From: Aliamphritea hakodatensis
GTDB lineage: Bacteria; Pseudomonadota; Gammaproteobacteria; Pseudomonadales; Balneatricaceae
Direction: 5' to 3'
Length of the DNA stretch: 64,000 nt
Assembly (NCBI RefSeq): GCF_024347195.1
Contig: NZ_AP025281.1
Span: forward strand, 4,216,001 to 4,280,000
Shown: positions 38,730 to 48,646 of the stretch, in pieces
How positions within the stretch are numbered: position 1 is the stretch's first letter
Layout of the letters: every line of letters begins with the position of its first letter
Position numbers and translations under genes: made by a program
The notes under the pieces: model-generated
What the model was told of the DNA's origin: nothing
The model's database searches: none
Seen by the model: the letters and a program-made list of their open reading frames with translations, nothing else

Positions 38730-40718
38730 ATGTCTTTTTTCAGGAATCTGTCTATCAGATCCAAACTGCAACTCATCATTCTGCTGCCTTTAAGCATTTT
38801 GTGTTTATGCATGGCCAGTATCCTTACCGACAAATACACCATTGTTTCCGATGATCAGAAAGCCGCTGACCTGATTGAGCTCTCCGTTGCCGCCAGCGAA
38901 CTGGTACATGAAGTTCAGAAAGAACGTGGTGCATCGGCCATATATCTGGGCAGTAAGGGCCAGCGCTTCAACACCGAAATGGGGAATCAGCGCCGTAACA
39001 CCGATACAGCCCTGAAAGCCTATAAGACAGTTGTCGCTGATATTCTGGCAAAGCATGAAGAAGGCGGACTTCGCCAGAGTCTGGATGCCATCAGCGCCGA
39101 CCTCAACCAGTTGGAAAACATGCGCGGAAAGATTTCATCACTGAGTATTCCTCTTCCGCAGGCAATCGGCTTCTTAACAGCTCTGAACGGCAAAATGCTT
39201 AACATCACCGCCGGTTTATCAGACATGGTCGCGGACGTTGATATTGCCAACCGTGCCTCTGCATATTTTTACATGATGCAAAGTAAAGAACGCGCGGGTA
39301 TTGAGCGGGCAGTATTAAGCGGTGTGTTTGTGAAAGACGTGGCAACAGCCAAGGAGAAAGAAAAGTACATTTCTCTGGCCGTTGAGCAAACCGCCCTGAT
39401 GCAGGTTTTCCGCAAGTTTGCCACCCAGGTGAACCAGCAGGAAGTAAACCGTGTGTTACAGAACCCGGCGGTTGCTGAAGTTAACCGGATGCGCCAGATC
39501 GCCTGGGCAGCCGACAGCAACTTTAACGTTGATGCAAACACCTGGTTTAAACAGGCCACTAACCGGATTAATCTGCTGAAACAGGCTGAAGATACTCTGT
39601 CTGCAGACCTGATCGGCCTGGTGAACAACAAGAAAGACGCCGCCAACAGCATTTTCTACACCGTACTGATTGCGGCTATCCTGGTCATCAGCGCTACCAT
39701 TGCACTGAGCGTACTGACTCAGCGCCAGATCGCGCTTCAAATGAAAGACATCATTGAAGGCCTGACCCAGTTGGGCGAACACTCCAACCTGCGGGTTAAA
39801 GTGACCCCGCGCAGTGAAGACGACCTTGGCCGTCTGGCGGTGATCTTCAACAACATGGTCGACGGTATCCGCAAGCTGGTAGATGATATCCAGCAGGCCG
39901 GCCACAGTATGCAGAATACGGTGGATACCATGCAGACGGTCTCCAGCGACGTTCGCACCCAGATGGTCAGTGGCCAGGATCAAACCAACATGGTTGCTGC
40001 AGCCATGTATGAAATGGCCGCGTCCATTCAGGAAGTTGCGTCAAACTGCTCCATGGCAGCAGATCAGTCTAACGCCACCAACATCTCTGCTGAGTCCGGC
40101 AAAGAGCTGCTGCAGAAAACCCGTGAAGATGTAAATACACTGGATAGCACTTTGCTGGAAACCCGTGACATCATTGGTCAGGTCGCCAGCGACAGCGAGG
40201 AAATCGGCAGCGTTCTGGATGTCATCAAAGGGGTCTCTGAACAAACCAACCTGCTGGCACTGAACGCTGCCATTGAAGCCGCCCGTGCCGGCGAACAGGG
40301 CCGCGGGTTTGCGGTTGTTGCCGATGAAGTCCGCACCCTTGCACAACGCACCCGGGAATCAACTATCCGTATTGAAGAGATGATCGACAAGCTGCAGAAC
40401 GGCAGCCAGAGGGCCGTCAATGCGATGACCCAAAGCCAGGAAAAAGCCGTGGCCACCCATGACAGCATTGGCTCTCTGGTTGAGCAGCTCACCGGCATTA
40501 TCGATCAGATCTCGACCATCAACGATATGAATACCCAGAATGCCGCCGCGACCGAGGAACAGTCCGCCACGGTTAACGAAATTAACGACAATATTCAGGA
40601 AATCCAGCAGCGTTATAACGATAGTGCCGACAGCATGGCACAGCTGAGTGAAAGCTCCGACGGTGTACAAGATACCTCACAGCAACTCAGTGCCAGCGTA
40701 CAACGCTTTCAGGTATAA
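38730..40718 (+). CDS. Methyl-accepting chemotaxis protein with nitrate/nitrite-sensing (NIT) domain
   Basis: 662 residues. Membrane helices at about 14-32 and 308-330 bracket a periplasmic NIT domain (about 45-300), recognisable from LVHEVQKERGASAIYLGS and QSKERAGIERAVLSGVF. HAMP lies at about 332-385 and the signalling hairpin near 500-545 (EQTNLLALNAAIEAARAG). No xWxxF tail is present. NIT receptors respond to nitrate and nitrite. The FNR/Anr box upstream fits a receptor used when oxygen is low, which is an inference. A strong terminator ends the unit, so it is monocistronic. Confidence 0.93.
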   Translation: MSFFRNLSIRSKLQLIILLPLSILCLCMASILTDKYTIVSDDQKAADLIELSVAASELVHEVQKERGASAIYLGSKGQRFNTEMGNQRRNTDTALKAYKTVVADILAKHEEGGLRQSLDAISADLNQLENMRGKISSLSIPLPQAIGFLTALNGKMLNITAGLSDMVADVDIANRASAYFYMMQSKERAGIERAVLSGVFVKDVATAKEKEKYISLAVEQTALMQVFRKFATQVNQQEVNRVLQNPAVAEVNRMRQIAWAADSNFNVDANTWFKQATNRINLLKQAEDTLSADLIGLVNNKKDAANSIFYTVLIAAILVISATIALSVLTQRQIALQMKDIIEGLTQLGEHSNLRVKVTPRSEDDLGRLAVIFNNMVDGIRKLVDDIQQAGHSMQNTVDTMQTVSSDVRTQMVSGQDQTNMVAAAMYEMAASIQEVASNCSMAADQSNATNISAESGKELLQKTREDVNTLDSTLLETRDIIGQVASDSEEIGSVLDVIKGVSEQTNLLALNAAIEAARAGEQGRGFAVVADEVRTLAQRTRESTIRIEEMIDKLQNGSQRAVNAMTQSQEKAVATHDSIGSLVEQLTGIIDQISTINDMNTQNAAATEEQSATVNEINDNIQEIQQRYNDSADSMAQLSESSDGVQDTSQQLSASVQRFQV

Positions 40719-40735
40719 CCGGATAAGTAACTGAT

Positions 40736-40775
40736 AAAGCACATGAATACCCAACTTGGGCTATTCATGTGCTTT
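40736..40775 (+). terminator. Long hairpin terminator after the NIT chemoreceptor
   Basis: AAAGCACATGAATA / TATTCATGTGCTTT (14 bp) enclosing CCCAACTTGGG. The T-run is short but the stem is very stable. Confidence 0.7.
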
Positions 40776-41005
40776 AAATACCTGATTTTTTCTGGCCGGT
40801 ATTACCTGTAAACTTCGTAAGGATATTAATCCGTTTACCCAGGAGTGCCCGAAACGGCAATAAAAGGCGTAGGCAAACCGCCGGAATACGCATAACCTGA
40901 ACGGATACCGGTAAACCATGCAGGGTTTAGCGGACGGATTACAGCACAGAGCTGTAACCTCAGTATGAATACTAATAACAACACTGAAACATACGGGCCC
41001 ATCCA

Positions 41006-41968
41006 TTGCGGCAAAGCGCTTTTCAACTGACCTCCCTGATATGGATATTGCTTCTGCAGCTGCTCCTTGCGGGGATCAGTCATGCCCGCGAACCGGTCTC
41101 GGCTGTTCAGTATCCGGCAAAAATCACCCCGGAAATGCTGCTGGGGAAAAAACTCTTCTTTGATCCGCTGTTATCTGAAGACCGGCAAACCAACTGTGCA
41201 TCCTGTCACCTGTTTTCCCACGGCGGCAGCTACCCGCAGGCTAAAACTCCCATGCATAACGGCAGGAAAAGCCGCTATAACTCACCGTCTGTTTTTAATC
41301 TGTCGCAGAACTACCCTCTGGGCTGGGAAGGTCAGCTAACATCCATGCAGGCGCAGATGCACAGCCTCGTCAACAAACAGGCCAAAATGGGCCTGAGCTG
41401 GGACAACATCGAAAACCGCCTGCGGCAGCAGGCAGACTATAACTCACGGTTTACCCGGCTCTACCCGGAAGGGATTACCCGGAAAAGCATTACTCAGGCG
41501 CTGGTCACTTACCAGTTGGCCCTGACTACACCGTCACCGTTCGATGCCTATCTTCAGGGTGACGAATCCGCCATCAGTGAAGACGCAATACTCGGTTACG
41601 AACTGTTCAAGCGTTACGGTTGCGTATCCTGCCATCAGGGACAGAAGATCGGCGGTAACCTGTTACAGAAAATTGGCGTCATCGAACCCTACGCCTATGA
41701 TCCGGATGACAGCTCCCAGGCCAGCCTGGGCCGGTATAACACAACCGAAAATGAAGCAGATATTCAGGTGTTCCGGGTGCCCAGCCTGCGCAACGTCGCC
41801 CAGACGCCACCTTATTTCCATGACGGTTCAGTCAGCACCCTTGAAGACGTGATCAGGCTGATGGCCAGACACCAGCTGGGGCGGGAAATCCCGGTGACGG
41901 ATGTCACTCTTATCGTTGCATTCCTAGAAAGCCTCAGCGGCTCACCACATCCGACGCTTATGCCATGA
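41006..41968 (+). CDS. Di-haem cytochrome c peroxidase / MauG family protein
   Basis: 320 residues from TTG, the only usual start codon after the upstream in-frame stop at 40985; no good ribosome binding site is visible, so the start is uncertain. A signal peptide (about 1-27, ending SHA) is followed by two haem c motifs, CASCH (about residue 70) and CVSCH (about 209). The rest has the MauG/CcpA layout: LGKKLFFDPLLSED at the start and FRVPSLRNVAQTPPYFHDGSV near residue 260, containing a probable distal region. Periplasmic; would reduce H2O2 or modify a substrate with c-type electron donors. It overlaps the GGDEF gene by four bases (ATGA), so the two are translationally coupled. Confidence 0.88.
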   Translation: MRQSAFQLTSLIWILLLQLLLAGISHAREPVSAVQYPAKITPEMLLGKKLFFDPLLSEDRQTNCASCHLFSHGGSYPQAKTPMHNGRKSRYNSPSVFNLSQNYPLGWEGQLTSMQAQMHSLVNKQAKMGLSWDNIENRLRQQADYNSRFTRLYPEGITRKSITQALVTYQLALTTPSPFDAYLQGDESAISEDAILGYELFKRYGCVSCHQGQKIGGNLLQKIGVIEPYAYDPDDSSQASLGRYNTTENEADIQVFRVPSLRNVAQTPPYFHDGSVSTLEDVIRLMARHQLGREIPVTDVTLIVAFLESLSGSPHPTLMP

Positions 41969-43308
41969 ATAGCCTGCAAAGCCGAATTATCTTCAGTATT
42001 TTACTGGCCATTCTGGGGCTGGCACTGCTGTTTCTGTTTGTTCAGGACCAGACCAGCTCTGAACGCCACCAGCAAGCGGAAATCAATCAATACATCAGCA
42101 AGTTAGAGCAGCTGGATGCCAAGCTTGAAAAGCAGATTCTGCTGATGGACAGTTGGTATTTTCGCAGTTATGACGAGCTGAATTCAGTCTATACAGAATA
42201 TAAAGACACGCTGGCCTCGCCGCCGTCACTGCCTGAGACACTGGCCCCCTGCATTCCGGAGTTACGGGCCAGCCTGGAACGGAAGTTCCCGCTGATCGAG
42301 CAACTCAAATCCAATAATGCCCTGCTACGCAACTCACTTAACTACCTGCCAAACCTGATCGAAGTGATGTTTAGCAGGCTCGAAAAGGCGAAACAACAAC
42401 GTCAGATCACCGCGGAAACCAGCATTCTGTTCCGTAACTATCTGCAAAATGAAGTGATTCAGAGCCTCACCAATCAACTGGTGGATTACCGGCTGGAAAC
42501 CCTGCAGGTGATTCCTTACAACGGTTTGTTACCGGAAGAATTACAACCCCTGTGGCAAAACATGCTTAAGCACCTCAGCCTGCTCAACATGCACCGGGAC
42601 AACAACATCAAGCTCAGCCAGCAACTGGACAGCATCGCGATGCAGTCCAAAATTGAAGACTTTAACCGGCTGTTTTCTGAGCATCTGGCCTTTCTGGACG
42701 AACACCGCGAACAACAGCAAACCTGGCTGGCTATCTATGTGCTGGCCGGCCTGTTACTGATCAGTGTGCTGATCTACGCCCTGCGCCACTATCATGAACA
42801 GCATTACTTCCATAAAACAGAATCCATGACCGACACCCTGACCGGGCTGGGGAACCGGCGCTTACTGGAACAGCAACTGCCAGTGCTGTTCAGTGAAGCC
42901 AAACGCAACCATACCTCGCTGGGCATTCTGTTTATCGATCTGGACGGGTTCAAAGCCGTCAATGACACCCTGGGCCACCAGCAGGGGGATGAACTGCTGC
43001 GTCATATTGCCAACGAATTACAACTGTCTCTGCGGGAAAATGATCTGGTCATCCGCTTTGGCGGTGATGAATTTGTACTGGCGATCGCCAATGCCAATAA
43101 AGATATTCTCGAACGGATTGCAAAAAACACCCTGCGCCTGTGCAGTACAACACTGGAACAAAACATTCAGGTCAGCGCCAGCATCGGCATCAGCCACTAT
43201 CCTTCCAATACCCGTAATATGCATGAACTGGTAGAACTGGCCGATCAGGCGATGTATCAGGCAAAGCAGGACGGCAAACAGTGTATCCGGTTTTACGCCC
43301 CTGAATAA
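41965..43308 (+). CDS. Membrane-bound diguanylate cyclase (GGDEF)
   Basis: 447 residues. Helices at about 8-27 and 253-274 enclose a periplasmic sensor region of about 225 residues that I do not recognise and that looks largely helical. The GGDEF domain (about 285-445) has the intact signature GGDEF near residue 365, preceded by RFG, and an allosteric RxxD site (REND) five residues upstream. It should therefore make c-di-GMP and be subject to product inhibition. Translational coupling to the periplasmic di-haem peroxidase suggests that peroxide or haem redox state is what the sensor reports. That is inference. Confidence 0.93.
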   Translation: MNSLQSRIIFSILLAILGLALLFLFVQDQTSSERHQQAEINQYISKLEQLDAKLEKQILLMDSWYFRSYDELNSVYTEYKDTLASPPSLPETLAPCIPELRASLERKFPLIEQLKSNNALLRNSLNYLPNLIEVMFSRLEKAKQQRQITAETSILFRNYLQNEVIQSLTNQLVDYRLETLQVIPYNGLLPEELQPLWQNMLKHLSLLNMHRDNNIKLSQQLDSIAMQSKIEDFNRLFSEHLAFLDEHREQQQTWLAIYVLAGLLLISVLIYALRHYHEQHYFHKTESMTDTLTGLGNRRLLEQQLPVLFSEAKRNHTSLGILFIDLDGFKAVNDTLGHQQGDELLRHIANELQLSLRENDLVIRFGGDEFVLAIANANKDILERIAKNTLRLCSTTLEQNIQVSASIGISHYPSNTRNMHELVELADQAMYQAKQDGKQCIRFYAPE

Positions 43309-43447
43309 TGCCAGACACCAGCATTCACCTCCTCTGAAGAGCCGGCTCAGGGCAGTTGCCAGCAGCTATCGTCAGACCGTATGATCGGCATTCTCCGTCG
43401 CGCAGCAACTGCCCGCTAAAAGAATAATAATCACAGGAAAACAGTCT

Positions 43448-44371
43448 ATGAATCAGGCCCTGCCCCAGGCTCCGGTCAAGCTTATGTACCCTGTCGGCGC
43501 GATCCTGCTGGCGGTATTTGCCCTGTCACTGGGTGACGCGCTGATTAAAGCCCTCAGCCTGTCTTTTCCCCTGTGGCAATTATTCGTCATGCGCAGCATT
43601 GTTGCGGTGATCCCCCTGATTTTACTGATTCACTTTTTACCCAGAGAGCAGGGTTTGCGGCCTAAAGCCCGGGGTTGGGTGGCCCTGCGCAGCCTGATGC
43701 TGACCTTTCAGTGGGTGGCCTATTATGCCGCGTTGCCAACGATCGACCTTTCCGTTGCCGGGGCAACCTTCTATACCCTGCCGTTATTTATCACCCTGTT
43801 TGCCGCCTGTTTTCTGGGGGAACATATTCGCCCGCTGGGCTGGCTCGCCATCGGGCTGGGCTTTAGCGGCGTACTGATCATGCTGCGTCCTGGCGCCGAT
43901 GACTTCAGCTTCACGGCACTGTTGCCCTTGGTAGGTGCAATTCTTTATGCACTTTCCATGGTACTGACCCGGGCAAAATGCCAGCAGGAAAGCCCGCTCG
44001 TACTGGGGCTTAGTCTGCATCTGACCATATTGACGGTCGGTGCTGTCGCCAGCATGGGCTTTCCCCTGTTCTGGCCGGATGCTCTGCAAAGTACCGGCAA
44101 CCAGTTTATTTTCGGTGCCTGGACCGACATGGGCATCACCCAGTGGCTGGCCATGAGCGCGCTGGCTGTGGCCGCCGTGATCGGTGCTGTCGGCGGCGCT
44201 TATGCCTACCAAAACGGTCCGAGCGCCACCGTTGCCACGTTCGATTACAGCTACCTGGCTTTCCTGACTGTCTGGGGCATTCTGTTCTTCGCAGAGATAC
44301 CGGACATCTTCACGCTGAGCGGTATGGCACTGATTATCAGCGCCGGTGTACTGGCGGTACGGCAAAAATAA
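43448..44371 (+). CDS. DMT superfamily (EamA-type) transporter
   Basis: 307 residues with ten predicted membrane helices in two EamA repeats (about 15-140 and 155-300), the standard layout. The first repeat shows LSLGDALIKALS and RSIVAVIPL, with WLAIGLGFSGVLIMLRPG at its end; the second shows DYSYLAFLTVWGILFFAEIPD. AGGA lies before the ATG. Probable export or import of a small metabolite; the substrate cannot be predicted. Monocistronic, ended by a strong terminator shared with the convergent aldolase gene. Confidence 0.9.
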   Translation: MNQALPQAPVKLMYPVGAILLAVFALSLGDALIKALSLSFPLWQLFVMRSIVAVIPLILLIHFLPREQGLRPKARGWVALRSLMLTFQWVAYYAALPTIDLSVAGATFYTLPLFITLFAACFLGEHIRPLGWLAIGLGFSGVLIMLRPGADDFSFTALLPLVGAILYALSMVLTRAKCQQESPLVLGLSLHLTILTVGAVASMGFPLFWPDALQSTGNQFIFGAWTDMGITQWLAMSALAVAAVIGAVGGAYAYQNGPSATVATFDYSYLAFLTVWGILFFAEIPDIFTLSGMALIISAGVLAVRQK

Positions 44372-44390
44372 TCGCCTCAGAAAACCACAA

Positions 44391-44417
44391 AAAAAGCAGC
44401 CAACCGGCTGCTTTTTT
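44391..44417. terminator. Bidirectional terminator, DMT gene / aldolase gene
   Basis: GCAGCC / GGCTGC with an AACC loop, flanked by a run of A on the left and a run of T on the right. Confidence 0.85.
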
Positions 44418-44433
44418 ATGTGCGTCTGAAGCA

Positions 44434-45162
44434 TTAATCCCGGTAAGACGGGTCCTTCTTATCGAGCATGGCTTTGAGCTGTTCAAAGTGCGCATCCCCG
44501 GCGCCTTTGAATTCATCCCAGCTGGCAGCGGTTTCTTCCGCCAGATCATCCGGTAACACATTCAGCGGCTGACCGGTTGAATACGCAAGTACCATGGTTT
44601 TACAGGCTTTTTCCAGGTAATACAGGCTTTCAAACGCTTCCGCGACGGTTTCACCCACCACGGACACACCATGGTTCCCCATCATCAGGGCTTTCTTACC
44701 TTCAAAGGTATCCATGATGCGCTTACCTTCTGCATCACTGGTTGCGATGCCCCCAAAATTGGTGTCATACGCAATCCGGTTATAGAACCGGGCGGTATTG
44801 TTATCCAGCGGTAAAATGCGCGGATCTTTCAGCGTCGACAGTGCGGTTGCGTAGGTAGAATGCACATGCAGAATGACCCGGGCATGGGGAAAGGCTTTAT
44901 GCACATTGCCATGAATGGCCCAGGCAGAGGCATCCGGCGCTTCATCGGTGTGCATGATGCTGTCATCTTCACTGTCCAGTAACTGCAGATTGCTGGCGGT
45001 AACATTGGCAAAATGCATCCAGCGACGGTTCATCAGAAACTGTTTGCCGTCCGGGGAGACTGCCGCACTCAGATGATTCGCAACCGACTCATGCATATCC
45101 AGTTCATAGACCAGCCGAAACGCGGCTGCCAGATCGATACGTAATTGTTGTTCCTGTGACAT
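44434..45162 (-). CDS. Class II aldolase/adducin family protein
   Basis: 242 residues from the ATG at 45162 (GAGG upstream; a GTG two codons earlier is possible). The fold is recognisable by VANHLSAAVSPDGKQFLMN and the metal-binding HVHS (about residue 113). A later MGNHGVSVVGETV supplies the third histidine (about 170), as in L-fuculose-phosphate aldolase relatives. Zn-dependent aldol or retro-aldol chemistry, or decarboxylation, is possible; proteins this close to the adducin-like branch often have no known substrate. No sugar-pathway genes lie beside it. Confidence 0.88.
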   Translation of the reverse strand: MSQEQQLRIDLAAAFRLVYELDMHESVANHLSAAVSPDGKQFLMNRRWMHFANVTASNLQLLDSEDDSIMHTDEAPDASAWAIHGNVHKAFPHARVILHVHSTYATALSTLKDPRILPLDNNTARFYNRIAYDTNFGGIATSDAEGKRIMDTFEGKKALMMGNHGVSVVGETVAEAFESLYYLEKACKTMVLAYSTGQPLNVLPDDLAEETAASWDEFKGAGDAHFEQLKAMLDKKDPSYRD

Positions 45163-45494
45163 AAGCACCTCACTTCCGCTGCGTCTGCTATCCAGATTAC
45201 ACAGTCAGGTTTTATTGTTATTTACAGATTGTCCTACAATCTACAGCAAACCATGCCCTGCCTCTATAGCCACCGCTATTTTTTTGCACATCAGGTCGGG
45301 TGCATTCAACCCTGTCGCTCAGAGGCAATAATTAAGGGTATCTGTCACGCGGAGTCATGCCGGCTGATTTCACTGCCCGCTTCACCTCCCTGAGTGCCGT
45401 CGCCAATTCAGTAAAGCCGGCACTAAAAAAGCCTTCTCCTGACGGCCAGAAGAAGGCTTTTGGTGCTCTTCACACTTAACCCACAGCGCAGCGA
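45163..45494. other. Intergenic region between aldolase and tctA
   Basis: 332 bases. It holds the tctA terminator (45425-45461) and must carry the aldolase promoter. No gene is supported. Confidence 0.6.
45425..45461 (-). terminator. Terminator of the tctCBA operon
   Basis: GCCTTCT / AGAAGGC with A-run on one side and TTTT on the other; on the minus strand it is followed by a run of T and lies 34 bases after the tctA stop. Confidence 0.8.
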
Positions 45495-47036
45495 TTAACC
45501 TTCGCCTTCTCCCACGGATTCTTCAACGCCCCGGTCAGAGCGAAACTTCTTCATCAGTTCAATCAGCGGTGTCATGAACAGCATCAGCGCCGCGATGATC
45601 ATGATCGCCAGCGTCAGCGGACGTTCCCACAGAAAGGCCATGCTGCCGTCAGATATAATCAGCGCCCGGCTGAGGTTGGTTTCCATCAGCCCGCCCAGAA
45701 TGAAGCCTAACAACATCGGTGCCATCGGGAAGTTCAGCAACTTCAGGAAGATCGCAATCAAAGTGATGATCGCCATCATATGAATATCGAAGCTGTTAAA
45801 GCTCACCAGATACACCCCGGTGATTGAGAAGAACAGAATCAGCGGAATCAGAATCGGCCGCGGAATCACCAGCAAACGGGAGATATACGGGATCAGCGGC
45901 AGGTTCAGAATCAGCAGCACCAGATTACCGAAGTACATGGAAATGATCACCGACCAGAACACATCCGGGTTATCAATGAATAACCGCGGCCCCGGCTGAA
46001 TACCGTATGCAATCAGCGCCCCCAACATGATTGCCGTAGTACCTGAGCCCGGAATACCCAGTGTCAGCAGGGGTACAAACGAGCCGGTCGAGGCCGCGTT
46101 GTTTGCGGATTCCGGCGCCGCCAGCCCCCGTAATGCGCCTTTACCAAACTTCAGCCGTTCCTTAACCGATGCCAGGTTACGCTCCAGACCGTAGGCCAGG
46201 AAGGATGCAATGGTTGCCCCGGCCCCCGGCAAAATGCCCACCAGAAAACCGAACACAGAACTGCGGCCTACCGTGGGTGCGATATGCAGCACTTCCTCTT
46301 TACTGAGTTTCATACTGCCCAGCTGGCTCATGTCCACCTGCTTTTCTTCATCACGGTGCTCCCCTTTTAACACCGTCATGACTACTTCTGTCAGGGCGAA
46401 CGTTGCCATCGCCAGTAACAGGAAGCTGACCCCGTCGATCAGATCCACACTGCCGAAGGTATAGCGCGGCGCACCGGAACTGAGATCCGTCCCCACCGTC
46501 GCAATCATCAGGCCGAACACCGCCATAATCAGCGCTTTAAGCACCTGCCCCTTACCGGCAAACGCAGCGACCGCCGTCAGGCCCAGTACCATCAGGGCGA
46601 AATAGTCCGTCGACTGAAAACTCAGCGACACCGTCGCCAGTGCCGGGGCAGCAAACAACAGTGCCAGCGCACCGATAGTGCCGCCGGTGAATGATGAATA
46701 CGCCGCCAGCGCCAGTGCTTTACCCGCCTGCTGCTGTTGCGCCAGCGGATAGCCGTCAAAAGAGGTTACAACCGTACTTGCACAGCCCGGTGCATTGATC
46801 AGAATTGAAGACGTCGAACCGCCAAATACGGCCCCGTAATAGACCCCGGCCATCAGAATGATGCCGGAAGACGGATCTAATCCGTAAGTAATCGGGATCA
46901 TCAGCGCGACAGCCGAAATCGGCCCCAGCCCCGGTAACATGCCGATAAAGGTGCCGGCAAAACAGCCTACCACCACCATTAACAGGTTAAACGGCATCAG
47001 CGCAGTGGATAAACCGGTAAAAATTCCATCCAACAT
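45495..47036 (-). CDS. tctA: Tripartite tricarboxylate transporter, large membrane subunit TctA
   Basis: 513 residues, about 11-12 membrane helices, the usual TctA size. Signature glycine/proline motifs are visible: GMLPGLGPISAVALMIPIT near residue 32 and GILPGAGATIASFLAYGLER near residue 263. It forms the inner-membrane channel with TctB and takes substrate from TctC. The ribosome binding site GGGAGG overlaps the end of tctB. The linked two-component system of CitA/DcuS type supports a di- or tricarboxylate substrate. Confidence 0.94.
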   Translation of the reverse strand: MLDGIFTGLSTALMPFNLLMVVVGCFAGTFIGMLPGLGPISAVALMIPITYGLDPSSGIILMAGVYYGAVFGGSTSSILINAPGCASTVVTSFDGYPLAQQQQAGKALALAAYSSFTGGTIGALALLFAAPALATVSLSFQSTDYFALMVLGLTAVAAFAGKGQVLKALIMAVFGLMIATVGTDLSSGAPRYTFGSVDLIDGVSFLLLAMATFALTEVVMTVLKGEHRDEEKQVDMSQLGSMKLSKEEVLHIAPTVGRSSVFGFLVGILPGAGATIASFLAYGLERNLASVKERLKFGKGALRGLAAPESANNAASTGSFVPLLTLGIPGSGTTAIMLGALIAYGIQPGPRLFIDNPDVFWSVIISMYFGNLVLLILNLPLIPYISRLLVIPRPILIPLILFFSITGVYLVSFNSFDIHMMAIITLIAIFLKLLNFPMAPMLLGFILGGLMETNLSRALIISDGSMAFLWERPLTLAIMIIAALMLFMTPLIELMKKFRSDRGVEESVGEGEG

Positions 47037-47040
47037 GGTC

Positions 47041-47514
47041 CTAGCCTCCCATTAACATTGTGAAAAACTTACCCTTGGCCAGATAAATATCCAGCAACTG
47101 GGTCAGTACAAACCAGATACCGACAGCAAACGGCACGGACGCAATCAGTAACATTTTTGGCCGCCGTTCCCCCAGCAGCCAGTAGCCAGCCACCAGAAAG
47201 AGTACAGTGGCCAGCAGGAAGCCCAGCCAGTCCAGTGCCAGACCGAACAGCACCACTAAAATCAGTAACTTGCTGACCAGGCCAAAATCCAGCCCCGCCA
47301 GACGCAATGTATTCGCGGCATCAGACTTAGCCGTCACGATCAGTGCCAGCGACAGCACACCGCCAATCCAGGCCAGTGCATTGGGCACACTGCGGGCGGT
47401 GAAGGGTTCAAACTCATCCCCGGGTAACAGAGGAATATCCCGGGCGTAATAGCCGTAGGCAACCGACAGGCAGAGAAACACCAGGCCGCCAATATGGTCT
47501 TTGGTAATCGTCAT
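47041..47514 (-). CDS. tctB: Tripartite tricarboxylate transporter, small membrane subunit TctB
   Basis: 157 residues from the ATG at 47514, chosen for GGGAG seven bases upstream over a TTG six codons earlier. Four predicted helices (about 6-24, 43-62, 75-105 and 118-140) match TctB. The order is tctC, tctB, tctA on the same strand, with tctB and tctA nearly abutting. TctB has low sequence conservation, so the assignment rests on size, topology and position. Confidence 0.9.
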   Translation of the reverse strand: MTITKDHIGGLVFLCLSVAYGYYARDIPLLPGDEFEPFTARSVPNALAWIGGVLSLALIVTAKSDAANTLRLAGLDFGLVSKLLILVVLFGLALDWLGFLLATVLFLVAGYWLLGERRPKMLLIASVPFAVGIWFVLTQLLDIYLAKGKFFTMLMGG

Positions 47515-47598
47515 GGAAATACTCCCGGACAAAACACTTGCAGGCTGCAGTCACACCCGTTCCGGTCAACAGAACTGAGCAGCCAGTCAGAGAGTCTG

Positions 47599-47626
47599 GC
47601 TGCCGGTACCGGCGGTACACGGCAGC
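47599..47626 (-). terminator. Stem-loop between tctC and tctB
   Basis: GCTGCCG / CGGCAGC with a 14-base loop, no T-run. Stem-loops between binding-protein and membrane-subunit genes often stabilise the upstream message or lower downstream expression; here that is inference. Confidence 0.4.
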
Positions 47627-47659
47627 AGACACATCACGTGAGAGGTAAAGCAGCAGGGT

Positions 47660-48646
47660 TTACTTCAGGAAGCCCAGATCGCGCATCAGGTTACCGACTT
47701 CGGTTTCCTGTTCCTTCAGGAAGCTGACGAACTCAGCATCAGGCTTAAAGATTTCGCTCCAGCCATTACGGGCGCGAACGTCTTCCCACTCCTGGGTGTC
47801 GTACATTTTCTGCAGCACAGCGACGTATTCACCTTTCTTAGCATCAGAGATACCCGGTGCGGCAAAGAAACCACGCCAGTTAACAAACACGGCGTCGTAA
47901 CCCAGTTCTTTCAGGGTCGGCACGTCAGCAGCGGCATCATTACGCTCGTCACCGGTCATCACCAGCACCCGTACTTCACCGGCTTCCGCCAGGGTCAGCG
48001 CTTCACTCAGACCTGTGGATAACAGCTGAACCTCACCGGACAACAGGCCGGCCATCGCCTTTCCGCCGCCATCGTAAGATACATAGCGCACCTGACGGGC
48101 ATCGCCACCGGCCGCTTTAAACGCCATTGCCGCCACTAAATGGTCCATGCTGCCCCGGGCAGAACCACCGGCAATCTTGATCGCACGCGGGTCAGCCTGA
48201 TAATCAGCGACCACTTCTTTAAAGCTGTTGTACTTGGAATCTTTTTTCACCACGAATGCACCGAAGTCACCAATGGTGGCAGCAACCGGTGTCAGGTCGC
48301 GGAACGACTGAGGGAATACTTTAGACAGGGAACGGATCACGATCGGCGTTGAGTTCACCATCAGCGTTTCGTCTTGCTGCGCAGCTGTCTCGATCAGGTG
48401 TGCAATGGCTTTGCCGCCACCACCGCCAGACATATTTTCATAGGAAACTTCCTTGATCAGACCAGACTTGGTCAGGGCTTCACCGGTCCCCCGGGCAGTA
48501 CCGTCCCAGCCACCGCCGGCACCGCCGGGAATCAGGAAGTGAATGTTATCAACCGCCGCAGCGTGCATAGACATACCCGCCGTCAGACAGGTGGTCAGCA
48601 GCGCTGCCATCAGGTTTGGTTTGGAGAAGGCTTTCTTGGCGAACAT
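47660..48646 (-). CDS. tctC: Tripartite tricarboxylate transporter, periplasmic binding protein TctC
   Basis: 328 residues. Signal peptide about 1-31 (ending HAAA), then the family start VDNIHFLIPGGAGGGWDGTAR and the later GGSARGSMDHLVAAM, both typical of TctC/Bug receptors that close on a carboxylate through bound water. GAGGA lies seven bases before the ATG. First gene of tctCBA and divergent from the sensor kinase, with 185 bases between them. Confidence 0.95.
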   Translation of the reverse strand: MFAKKAFSKPNLMAALLTTCLTAGMSMHAAAVDNIHFLIPGGAGGGWDGTARGTGEALTKSGLIKEVSYENMSGGGGGKAIAHLIETAAQQDETLMVNSTPIVIRSLSKVFPQSFRDLTPVAATIGDFGAFVVKKDSKYNSFKEVVADYQADPRAIKIAGGSARGSMDHLVAAMAFKAAGGDARQVRYVSYDGGGKAMAGLLSGEVQLLSTGLSEALTLAEAGEVRVLVMTGDERNDAAADVPTLKELGYDAVFVNWRGFFAAPGISDAKKGEYVAVLQKMYDTQEWEDVRARNGWSEIFKPDAEFVSFLKEQETEVGNLMRDLGFLK

